Origin: an uncultured Chlorobiota bacterium
GTDB lineage: Bacteria > Bacteroidota > Bacteroidia > Bacteroidales > JAADGE01
Length of the DNA: 36,078 nucleotides
Assembly: GCA_947311265.1 (NCBI GenBank)
Contig: CAMZKQ010000085.1
Span: forward strand, 1 to 36,078
Direction: 5' to 3'
Numbering within the stretch: position 1 is the stretch's first letter; the number at the start of each line of letters is the position of its first letter. The translations under genes were made by a program, and so were the position numbers. Below, in pieces: positions 16,427-23,869 of the stretch. The notes below the pieces were generated by a model. It was not told the origin of the DNA and made no database searches. It saw only the letters and a program-made list of their open reading frames with translations.

Positions 16427-17131
16427 TTAGTAGCCACCTCCTATTGGAATTACAGGTTGTTTTGTAATCGGTTTAAATTGGGTGTTTCTCTTGAAGAAAA
16501 AAGAGGTCGTCCAAGTATAATTATTTATAGGACCTAGTCCATGCATGTCTACTTGTAAAAAGTCCAACTTTCTGAAATTTTCAGAAATGTCCGGATGCCT
16601 ATCAGAATTATCCAAAATTATTAAACCATTTTCTTTTAAATGTAAATGACTTAACTCAGAACACTTTTTACGCTCAATACCATCAATAATTATAATATCA
16701 AATTTAATATCAAGTTTTGATATTGACAATATATAATCATCTTTCTCTTCCTTTAAAAAAATGAAGTTATTCGATAACTTTTCTTTTTGAATTTTACTGT
16801 ACCATTCTTTTTTACTTTCAATGCTATATACTTCTTTGGATTTTTGAGCAAAAAATAATTATGAATTACCACAACCCCATTCAAAAATGGCACAACTACT
16901 CAAATCTAATTGATTTAAATATTCTATTGCGGGATAAGTAAACCAAGGTAAAGGTTTAGCGTTATTATTAACAGGAATACCCTTTGCCCTAGTTAATTTG
17001 TGTCCATACTGATTTTCGATAATATCAACATAACCAGGTAGTTTAGTTCTTTCAAAAAAAATTTCTATTCTAAATGTTTTAGCAACTAGAACAATTCCTT
17101 TTTTTACTATTTTCTTTATGATTTGTTTCAT
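16427..17131 (-). pseudogene. class I SAM methyltransferase with an in-frame stop
   Basis: One frame spans 235 codons but has a TAA at 16859-16861. Before it (90 residues) the protein ends I-F-E-W-G-C-G-N-S, the SAM-binding motif I. Immediately after it reads L-F-F-A-Q-K-S-K-E-V-Y-S-I-E, the continuation expected in this type of protein. D-I-I-I-I-D-G and G-L-I-I-L-D-N-S-D-R follow as motifs II and III. A single substitution (for example TCA to TAA, serine to stop) explains it; no frame change is needed. The ATG at 17131 overlaps the wzt stop by four bases. As read, the product would be cut in the middle of the SAM site and inactive. Confidence 0.85.
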
Positions 17132-18381
17132 ATTTGGTTAATCTCAAATTTAGGAAAAATAATTCCTGTTATTAATTTTGTATTCATGAAATTATAAGGG
17201 TTTCCATCTGCTATTTCAAATTGCAGTATATCTTGCATCCAATCTTGTATAATATCACCTGTTTTTAAAAATAATGTCAAGCTATATAAACCCGGCGCAA
17301 GATTATTACTTATTTTTATTAAATATCTCTGATTATTTGATTTGTGAGTAATTTCTTTATTGATAAATTTATTACTAACATGAATAATCCTTTTTTGCTT
17401 ACTGTCTTGAATTCCAATCCCGATATCTAAATCATTAAATTTATTATTATCAATACTCACTATTTTAAGTTCAAGTTCTATATTCTCACCAAATTTAATA
17501 GGGTAATTAATAAACTTTAATTTATTGAAAAATATTTCAGATTTCTTCCTTTTTACATTATTAAAATTAATTTCTTGTCCTTTTAAAATATTCTTATTTG
17601 CAATGTATCTGTCTATTACATTATCTGTTTTATTTCTGTAAACTATTCTTCCATTTTCTAAAAGGATTGCTTTACTACATAATAAGCTAACTGAATTAAG
17701 GTTATGACTAACAAAAAGCACCGTCCTACCTCCACCTTTGCTAACATCTTGCATTTTCCCAATCGCTTTTTTCTGAAATTCGGCATCGCCTACGGCAAGC
17801 ACTTCATCTACAACAAGAATATCCGGTTCTAAGTGGGCGGCAACTGCAAATGCAAGGCGAACATACATTCCGGAGCTGTATCGTTTTACGGGAGTATCTA
17901 AGTATTTAGCAACTCCGGCAAATTCTACAATTTCATCAAGTTTTAGTTTGATGTCGTTTTTTGTCATTCCCAAAATAGCTCCGTTGAGGAATATGTTTTC
18001 TTTACCCGTAAGTTCTGGGTGGAAACCTGTTCCTACTTCGAGCAGGCTGGCAATTCTGCCTTTTACTTTTATTGCTCCGGTTGTGGGTCCGGTTACTTGT
18101 GAGAGGAGTTTTAGTAATGTCGATTTTCCTGCTCCATTTTTGCCAATTATTCCAAGTATCTCGCCTTGTTTTACTTCAAGGTTTATATCTTTTAATGCCC
18201 AAACATAGTCGCCTCCTGCTTTTCCAAGCGTGTTTTCTTGTCCTATTTTTAGTAAAGGGTCTTCCTTGCCTCGTATGCGATACCACCATGCCTGCATATC
18301 CCCTTTAAGGGTATTTGAGCCTACAAGCCCTAAGCGATAGCGTTTTGATATATTTTCTAATTTTATTGCTATGTCCGACAT
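17128..18381 (-). CDS. wzt: polysaccharide ABC transporter ATP-binding protein Wzt, with C-terminal cargo-binding domain
   Basis: ATPase of the exporter that moves lipid-linked O-antigen-type glycan across the inner membrane with Wzm. Residues 1-245 form the ABC domain: Walker A G80-K-N-G-A-G-K86-S-T, signature S-S-G-M-Y-V-R-L-A-F (169-178), Walker B I-L-V-V-D-E (188-193) and H-loop H226. Residues from about 250 to 417 form a Wzt_C-type beta-sandwich, which in characterised systems recognises the glycan's terminal modification. Base composition changes abruptly near 17,700. By hand count 17461-17640 has 35 G+C in 180, against 26 in 60 for 17701-17760. The ABC part therefore resembles the core genome and the recognition domain resembles the glycan genes downstream. 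The next gene overlaps its stop by four bases. Confidence 0.95.
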   Translation of the reverse strand: MSDIAIKLENISKRYRLGLVGSNTLKGDMQAWWYRIRGKEDPLLKIGQENTLGKAGGDYVWALKDINLEVKQGEILGIIGKNGAGKSTLLKLLSQVTGPTTGAIKVKGRIASLLEVGTGFHPELTGKENIFLNGAILGMTKNDIKLKLDEIVEFAGVAKYLDTPVKRYSSGMYVRLAFAVAAHLEPDILVVDEVLAVGDAEFQKKAIGKMQDVSKGGGRTVLFVSHNLNSVSLLCSKAILLENGRIVYRNKTDNVIDRYIANKNILKGQEINFNNVKRKKSEIFFNKLKFINYPIKFGENIELELKIVSIDNNKFNDLDIGIGIQDSKQKRIIHVSNKFINKEITHKSNNQRYLIKISNNLAPGLYSLTLFLKTGDIIQDWMQDILQFEIADGNPYNFMNTKLITGIIFPKFEINQI

Positions 18382-18474
18382 AATTTATTTATCCAAATTT
18401 AATAGGCTTTTAGCCGTTGCGTATTTTAGTAAGTTCATTACATACTCTAATACTTGATATTGCTTATCTTTTTA

Positions 18475-18501
18475 TTAATTTTATGAAACACATAAAATTA
18501 A
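18475..18501. repeat. 11-bp perfect inverted repeat at the wzm 3' end
   Basis: Arms TTAATTTTATG and CATAAAATTAA are separated by five bases and overlap the wzm stop codon, in a 116-base wzm-wzt spacer that is long for this otherwise tight locus. On the transcribed strand no T-run follows, so full termination is unlikely. It could stabilise the wzm mRNA end, lower downstream expression or bind a protein. The rest of the spacer shows nothing recognisable. Confidence 0.45.
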
Positions 18502-19361
18502 ACCGTATCCATAAATGATTGCTCTACTTTATTAAAGACCAAAACCCCTGCAGTTAGCAGTACCACCATAAATCCAAAGCTGTATAATAGTGCCATTGGT
18601 TCAAAATTACCTTTGCCCAATAGGGCAAACCTGAAACTCTCTATAACAGGGGTAAGTGGGTTGGCTTGCACGTAAATTTTATATTCCTCAGGAATGGTTG
18701 ATATTGGGTAAATTACTGGTGTGGCGTACATCCAAAGTTGCACTCCAAAACCAACCAAGTTGGATAAATCTCTATATTTTGTTGTCATTGCCGAAATTAG
18801 TATTCCGAACCCAAGCCCTAAACCTGCCATTAGTAGTATCAAAACAGGAATTAGTAGCACATACATATTAGGGGTAAAATCTGCTCCTATAATTCCGTAA
18901 TAGGCCATAAAGCACAGTAGGAAAGTAAACTGTATAAAGAACTGTACTAAACCAGAAATAACAGTGGAAATAGGCAGTGCCAAACGTGGGAAATAGACCT
19001 TCCCGAAAATACCTGCGTTAGCGGTAAATGTGCTAGATGTTGATCTTAATGCCGTGGAAAAGTAGGTCCAGCCCACAACACCAGACATGTAAAAAAGCAC
19101 TTGTGGCAAGCCGTCTGTTGATATTTTGGCAATATTGCCAAATACCAGTACATACATCATTGTAGAAAGCAATGGTTGTATCAAGAACCAAAGGGGCCCC
19201 AGTATCGTTTGTTTGTAGGTGGCAACAAAATCTCGCTTCACAAACAGGGCGATTAAATCTCGGTATTTCCAAAGTTCCTTTAGATTTACATCTAAGAGGT
19301 GCCTCTTAGGCTTTATTATCATTGTCCAGTTTTCTGGACTTTTATCTACTGTCTTTCTCAT
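18498..19361 (-). CDS. wzm: polysaccharide ABC transporter permease Wzm (ABC-2 type)
   Basis: Inner-membrane channel partner of Wzt, 287 residues. The N-terminal cytoplasmic segment (N-L-K-E-L-W-K-Y-R-D-L-I-A-L-F-V-K-R-D) is the usual amphipathic gate helix of O-antigen exporters. It is followed by about six hydrophobic segments, the first at T-I-L-G-P-L-W-F-L-I-Q-P. K-Y-R-D-L-S-N-L-V and A-T-P-V-I-Y-P-I-S are conserved in the family. Base composition is like the core genes, unlike the glycan genes. It opens the polysaccharide transcript, 32 bases after glpD, with a promoter box in that gap. Confidence 0.95.
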   Translation of the reverse strand: MRKTVDKSPENWTMIIKPKRHLLDVNLKELWKYRDLIALFVKRDFVATYKQTILGPLWFLIQPLLSTMMYVLVFGNIAKISTDGLPQVLFYMSGVVGWTYFSTALRSTSSTFTANAGIFGKVYFPRLALPISTVISGLVQFFIQFTFLLCFMAYYGIIGADFTPNMYVLLIPVLILLMAGLGLGFGILISAMTTKYRDLSNLVGFGVQLWMYATPVIYPISTIPEEYKIYVQANPLTPVIESFRFALLGKGNFEPMALLYSFGFMVVLLTAGVLVFNKVEQSFMDTV

Positions 19362-19380
19362 TTTTTTTGAAACTAGGAAA

Positions 19381-19388
19381 CAAAGGTA
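19381..19388 (-). promoter_or_regulatory. Bacteroidota -7 box (TAccTTTG) for the wzm-wzt polysaccharide operon
   Basis: A full TAnnTTTG match on the minus strand, in the 32-base gap between the glpD stop and the wzm ATG, about 20 bases before the start codon. Only a weak -33 element is visible. It would allow the locus to be transcribed apart from trpS-prmA-glpD. Confidence 0.42.
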
Positions 19389-19393
19389 ATATT

Positions 19394-21052
19394 TTATTCT
19401 GAAATAGAATAATCTATAACTTGTTTTTCAAGGATTTCTAGTTGTTGTTGCTTTGTATTTTCCGAAAGGTTTAAAAAATCTGCAAAATAATGGCTGGCTT
19501 GCTGGGCAAGTAGGGGTATTTTATCAGGTTCAAAAAGCATAATTCCGGTACGGCGAATAAAAAAATCTGAAATCGTATTACACATTTCGTGTTCTATGCT
19601 GTAGCATACTTCGGCTTTTAGCCACGCCTTTTCGGTATTTCTTAGTCTATTGTAATAGTCAAATGCTTTGTTGGTAATTACTTCGATGTTTGTGCCATAG
19701 CGATAAAAGAGTTTTTTAAACTCTTCTGGCGAAATGCCTGTTTGTTTTGCTTCATCGTATTTTTTGTCGGCATATTCGATGAGTTTGTAAGTATCTGGTC
19801 GGAAATTAAATTCGCCACCAGCGAGTTGCATTTTTCGGGTTCTGCATTTTTTAAATTCTCCATTTTCTTTTAGGAGCTTTCGGTACACAATATTTACAAT
19901 TTTTTTTGCCATCAGGCGGTAGCCTGTGAGTTTGCCTCCGGCAATGGAGATTAAGCCCGATTTGGAAATAAATATCTCATCTTTACGGGAGAGTTCCGAG
20001 GGCGATTTTCCTTCTTCGTGTATTAATGGTCGAAGCCCTGCCCATGCAGAAAGTATGTCTTTTATTTTTAAGTTAATTTCAGGAAAACTTTTATTGGTGT
20101 GGTGCAAAATGTACTCTGCATCTTCTAGCTTTGGTAAAGGGCGTTGAGTGTCGCCTGTATAATTGGTGTCTGTAGTGCCAATATATACAATTTCGCCACG
20201 TGGTATGGCAAAAATCATTCGCCCATCACTGGTATCGAAATAGGCTGCACATTGTAGAGGAAATTTCTTTTTGCTTACCGTTAGATGAACGCCTTTTGTA
20301 TGATGGATTTTTTTCTTTGCCGGTTTATTATCCTCCTTCATAAGCTCATCAGTCCAAGGGCCTGTGGCACTTACTACTATTTTTGCACTTATTTTAATTG
20401 CTTCCTTGGAAAGAGTGTCGGTTGCCGTAAGGCCTTTAATCTTTCCTTTTTCGTTATATTTAAAAGTGTTGGCTTTTACATAGTTAATAACTGTTGCTCC
20501 TTTTTCAACGGCTTTTTTTAGCACCTCCATTGTAAGGCGTGCGTCGTCGGTTTTATATTCGTAATAGATGGCACTTCCTTTTAATTTTTTGGGGTTTAGG
20601 GAGGGCATTTTTTCTAAGGTTTCTTTCACCGATAGCATTTTTCTTCGCTCGGGTTTTGCCACCCCTGCCAAAAAATCGTACACCCAAAGTGCCATGGATG
20701 CAGAAAATTTACCTAAGGACCCGCCTTCGACAATTGGCAAAATCATTTTTTCGGGCAGTACAATGTGGGGGGCGTTGCGGTGTACTATTTTTCGTTCCTG
20801 CCCTACTTCTCGTACTATTTTAAAGGAGAGTTGTTTTAAATACCTTAACCCACCGTGTACAAGTTTGGTGGAACGGCTGCTTGTCCCTTCCGCAAAATCT
20901 TGCATTTCTATAAGCCCAACTTTTAGCCCACGTGTAGTGGCATCAAGTGCAATTCCTGCACCAGTAATACCTCCTCCAATTATCAGTATATCAAACTCTT
21001 GCGTGTCTAATTTTTTTATTATTTCACTCCTTTTAAGTGTTGAAAATGGCAT
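19394..21052 (-). CDS. glpD: glycerol-3-phosphate dehydrogenase, FAD-dependent (GlpA/GlpD family)
   Basis: Oxidises sn-glycerol-3-phosphate to dihydroxyacetone phosphate, passing electrons through FAD to the quinone pool at the inner membrane. The FAD-binding motif is I-I-G-G-G-I-T-G-A-G (24-33). G-T-S-S-R-S-T-K-L-V-H-G-G-L-R-Y-L is the DAO-family block typical of GlpD, and S-A-W-A-G-L-R-P-L near the middle is also conserved. The C-terminal DAO_C domain includes E-V-C-Y-S-I-E-H-E-M-C and R-R-T-G-I-M-L-F. Length (552) is normal. It starts 14 bases after prmA, apparently the third gene of a trpS-prmA-glpD unit. No glycerol kinase or facilitator is adjacent. Confidence 0.95.
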   Translation of the reverse strand: MPFSTLKRSEIIKKLDTQEFDILIIGGGITGAGIALDATTRGLKVGLIEMQDFAEGTSSRSTKLVHGGLRYLKQLSFKIVREVGQERKIVHRNAPHIVLPEKMILPIVEGGSLGKFSASMALWVYDFLAGVAKPERRKMLSVKETLEKMPSLNPKKLKGSAIYYEYKTDDARLTMEVLKKAVEKGATVINYVKANTFKYNEKGKIKGLTATDTLSKEAIKISAKIVVSATGPWTDELMKEDNKPAKKKIHHTKGVHLTVSKKKFPLQCAAYFDTSDGRMIFAIPRGEIVYIGTTDTNYTGDTQRPLPKLEDAEYILHHTNKSFPEINLKIKDILSAWAGLRPLIHEEGKSPSELSRKDEIFISKSGLISIAGGKLTGYRLMAKKIVNIVYRKLLKENGEFKKCRTRKMQLAGGEFNFRPDTYKLIEYADKKYDEAKQTGISPEEFKKLFYRYGTNIEVITNKAFDYYNRLRNTEKAWLKAEVCYSIEHEMCNTISDFFIRRTGIMLFEPDKIPLLAQQASHYFADFLNLSENTKQQQLEILEKQVIDYSISE

Positions 21053-21066
21053 ATCTTTTATCTGTT

Positions 21067-21921
21067 TTATTTTGGTAAATTGTGGGTTTCTTTTGTAAAT
21101 ACAATTATTGCCCAGTTATCTTTTACAGCGTGTCTTTTGTAAATAAAGCCTCTTTTTTTTGCTTCTGTTTTTACTTCTTTAATATCCGTTTCGTAAAAGC
21201 CACTATAAATAACTGTCCCTCCTTGGTTGAGAGCATTAAAAATGAGGGGCATATCTGCAATTACAATATTTTTCCAGATATTTTCATAAATAGTATCAAA
21301 TTTCCTTTCACCAACACTTTTTGCCGTACCTACTTCTAAATCAATATTATTCGAGTTGTTTATTTTAATATTTTCACGGCTATTTATGATTGCTTTTTCG
21401 TCGTTATCAATAGCAAGTACTTTTCCAGAGTTTAATTTTCTGCTAAGTATTGCCAAAATAGCTGTGCCGCAGCCCAAATCTAATACCGTTTTATTTTCGA
21501 TTTCGAGATTGAAAATTTCTTTAATAATTAGGAATGTTGTGGCATGGTTGCCTGTACCAAAAGCGGTTTTGGGGTCAATAATTATTTCATGCTTGGTCTT
21601 AGGAAAATCTTTATGGAAGGAGGAGCGGATTAGGCATTTGTCTTCAATTACAATAGGCTTGAAATAATTTTGCTCCCAAACTTCGTTCCAGTTTTGGTCT
21701 TTTATTTTCTCCAACGAGAATGTGAACTCAAAGGCAAGTAAACTTTCTTTTAGTTGTATTATATTTTCAATTTCAAAATTCCCCGCAGGGGTATAGGCAT
21801 TTATACCTTGTGGAGTTTCCATGAAGCTCTCAAAGCCTTCTGCCGAAAGCAGGGCGGTGATTATGTCTAAATTCTCGGGAGTATTTGGGCTTAGGGTGCA
21901 GACTAGTTCTATTGTATCCAT
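21067..21921 (-). CDS. prmA: ribosomal protein L11 methyltransferase
   Basis: Methylates ribosomal protein L11 using SAM. It has 284 residues. The N-terminal substrate-recognition domain (to about residue 85) is followed by the PrmA hallmark D-P-K-T-A-F-G-T-G-N-H-A-T-T (116-129) and SAM motif I, L-D-L-G-C-G-T-A-I-L-A (147-157). A-I-D-N-D is the acidic ribose-binding loop. The segment that in most family members reads A-N-I-N-R-N-I is E-N-I-W-K-N-I here (213-219), keeping the two asparagines but not the middle. It lies between trpS (8 bases upstream) and glpD (14 bases downstream). Confidence 0.93.
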   Translation of the reverse strand: MDTIELVCTLSPNTPENLDIITALLSAEGFESFMETPQGINAYTPAGNFEIENIIQLKESLLAFEFTFSLEKIKDQNWNEVWEQNYFKPIVIEDKCLIRSSFHKDFPKTKHEIIIDPKTAFGTGNHATTFLIIKEIFNLEIENKTVLDLGCGTAILAILSRKLNSGKVLAIDNDEKAIINSRENIKINNSNNIDLEVGTAKSVGERKFDTIYENIWKNIVIADMPLIFNALNQGGTVIYSGFYETDIKEVKTEAKKRGFIYKRHAVKDNWAIIVFTKETHNLPK

Positions 21922-21929
21922 CTTTTATT

Positions 21930-22919
21930 TTAAAATTTTCTGAATCCAATAATTTCTCGCACTTCTTTAAGTGTCTGTTTTGTGTTTTTCCGTGCTTTTT
22001 CGGCACCGGCTTCGGCGACTTCTTGTAGGAATTTGGAGTTGCCTTCAATTTCTAATATTTTTTCTCTAATTGGGGCAGTAAATTTCACAATATCGTCAGC
22101 AAGTTGTTTTTTCATATCGCCATAACGAATTTCGCAAGCGGCATATTTATCTTTGAAAAACTGAATGGTATCTGGTGCCGAAACCAATTCCATTAGAGCA
22201 ATTAGGTTTTTTACAGGCAGTGTCATTTCTTGATTTTTTTCGGTTGGTCCACTATCTGTTTTTGCACGCATTACTTTTTTGCGTATTGTTTTTTCGTCGT
22301 CGGCAAGGTAGATGCCGTTGCCTGCGGTTTTGCCCATTTTTCCTGTTCCGTCTAGCCCCGGTACTTTTACTAAGTCTTTACCAAAATTGTATGGTTGTGG
22401 CTCTGGGAAATAATCTACCTTATACATGTGGTTAAATCGCTTTGCGAATTTACGTGCCATTTCTAAATTTTGCTCTTGGTCTTTTCCTACTGGCACTTTA
22501 TCGGCTTTATGGATTAAAATATCTGCGGCCATAAGTACAGGGTAAGTAAGCAAGCCTGCATTTACGTTGTTGGGTTGTGTTCGGATTTTATCCTTAAAGG
22601 AGGTGGTACGTTCTAGTTCGCCTATATAGGCATTCATGTTTAACAAAAGGTATAGCTCAGGTATTTCTGGCACATCGCTTTGCACGTATATTGTTGCTTT
22701 TTCGGGGTCTAAACCTGTGGCTAAATACTCTGCTAATACGGTTCTTACACTGCGGTGCAAATCATCGGGCGTTGGGTAGGTGGTCAGGGAATGGTAATCG
22801 GCAATGAAAAAGTAGCAGTTATTTTGCTCTTGCATTTTTAAGAAATTTTGTACTGCTCCAAAATAGTTGCCTAAATGTAGGTTGCCCGTAGAGCGTATGC
22901 CACTTAATACTGTTTCCAT
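21930..22919 (-). CDS. trpS: tryptophanyl-tRNA synthetase
   Basis: Class I synthetase charging tRNA-Trp, 329 residues, normal bacterial length. G-I-R-S-T-G-N-L-H15-L-G-N18 holds the HIGH-equivalent motif and G-K-M-G-K-T (193-198) is the KMSKS equivalent. D-Q-E-Q-N-L-E-M-A-R is the tryptophan/dimer region. The C-terminal helical part ends near E-I-I-G-F-R-K-F. First gene of a leftward trpS-prmA-glpD run, divergent from pyrH. Confidence 0.97.
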   Translation of the reverse strand: METVLSGIRSTGNLHLGNYFGAVQNFLKMQEQNNCYFFIADYHSLTTYPTPDDLHRSVRTVLAEYLATGLDPEKATIYVQSDVPEIPELYLLLNMNAYIGELERTTSFKDKIRTQPNNVNAGLLTYPVLMAADILIHKADKVPVGKDQEQNLEMARKFAKRFNHMYKVDYFPEPQPYNFGKDLVKVPGLDGTGKMGKTAGNGIYLADDEKTIRKKVMRAKTDSGPTEKNQEMTLPVKNLIALMELVSAPDTIQFFKDKYAACEIRYGDMKKQLADDIVKFTAPIREKILEIEGNSKFLQEVAEAGAEKARKNTKQTLKEVREIIGFRKF

Positions 22920-22964
22920 TTTATATATTTTTATTGTAACTATTCAATTTTAACATTAATCTTG

Positions 22965-22972
22965 CAAAAGTA
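22965..22972 (-). promoter_or_regulatory. Bacteroidota -7 box (TActTTTG) for trpS
   Basis: A full TAnnTTTG match on the minus strand in the trpS-pyrH divergent spacer, with a leader of about 45 bases to the trpS ATG. On the plus strand only imperfect boxes (for example TAatTTTa) precede pyrH, so I do not mark one there. Confidence 0.35.
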
Positions 22973-23015
22973 TCAAAATCAAGATAATATTTACTAATTT
23001 TACAAAAAAAAACGC

Positions 23016-23738
23016 ATGAGCAAATATAAAAGAATATTACTTAAACTAAGTGGCGAATCGCTCGCTGGGGAGAACAGTTTTGGAATTGATGTTTTACATC
23101 TTGAAAATTATGTTTCGCAAATAAAAAAAATTGCCCAACAAGGGGTGCAAATAGGTATCGTAATTGGTGGGGGCAATATTTTCAGGGGGCTTTCTGGCTC
23201 TAAAAAAGGCTTCGATAGGGTAAAAGGCGACTATATGGGCATGTTTGCCACGATAATTAATGGTCTGGCTTTACAATCTGCTTTTGAAGCCGCTGGGCAA
23301 AAAGCCCTGTTACTCACTGCCTTCAACACGATGCCTGCGGCAGAACAGTATAGCAAGCAGCGGGCAGTTCGGGCTATGGAAAAGGGCGAGATTGTAATCC
23401 TATCTGGCGGTACAGGAAGCCCATTTTTTACTACTGATACGGGTGCGTCTTTACGAGCTATTGAAATTGAAGCCGACATCTTACTCAAAGGCACTCGTGT
23501 AGATGGCGTATATTCTGCCGACCCCGAAAAAGACAAATCGGCAACAAAATATAGCCAAATTACCTTCGACCAAATCTATAAAAAAGGGCTAAAAATAATG
23601 GATTTAACTGCATTTACTATGTGCAAAGAAAATGATATGCCTGTTTATGTTTTTGATATGGATACCGTAGGCAACCTAGAAAAAGTAATTAACGGGGAAG
23701 CTATAGGCACTTTGGTTTGCAACGAAAAACAAATATAA
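23016..23738 (+). CDS. pyrH: UMP kinase
   Basis: Phosphorylates UMP to UDP with ATP, a hexameric amino-acid-kinase-family enzyme and a control point of pyrimidine synthesis. 240 residues. The start K-Y-K-R-I-L-L-K-L-S-G-E-S-L carries the catalytic lysine and glycine loop. G-I-V-I-G-G-G-N-I-F-R-G, Y-M-G-M-F-A-T and G-T-G-S-P-F-F-T-T-D-T are the standard UMP-kinase blocks. D-L-T-A-F-T-M-C closes the nucleotide site. It stands alone, with 131 bases before the histidine kinase gene; tsf and frr, common pyrH neighbours, are absent. Confidence 0.97.
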   Translation: MSKYKRILLKLSGESLAGENSFGIDVLHLENYVSQIKKIAQQGVQIGIVIGGGNIFRGLSGSKKGFDRVKGDYMGMFATIINGLALQSAFEAAGQKALLLTAFNTMPAAEQYSKQRAVRAMEKGEIVILSGGTGSPFFTTDTGASLRAIEIEADILLKGTRVDGVYSADPEKDKSATKYSQITFDQIYKKGLKIMDLTAFTMCKENDMPVYVFDMDTVGNLEKVINGEAIGTLVCNEKQI

Positions 23739-23827
23739 AATACTGATTACAAGCAAATTACAATCACTAATTAGAAACAACACAGATAATTATTTAACTT
23801 TATTACTGTTAAATAACTTGTTTTTAG

Positions 23828-23835
23828 TATTTTTG
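23828..23835 (+). promoter_or_regulatory. Bacteroidota -7 box (TAttTTTG) for the hybrid histidine kinase
   Basis: A full TAnnTTTG match 34 bases before the ATG, in the 131-base spacer after pyrH. No clear -33 box; the rest of the spacer is A+T-rich and unremarkable. Confidence 0.4.
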
Positions 23836-23869
23836 TAAATTGAAACAAGAATACCTTTAAATTTAAGCC

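Noticed and set aside
16427..16729. Separate small gene starting at TTG 16729
   Set aside because: It is the same frame as the upstream part and continues the methyltransferase fold after the stop at 16859.
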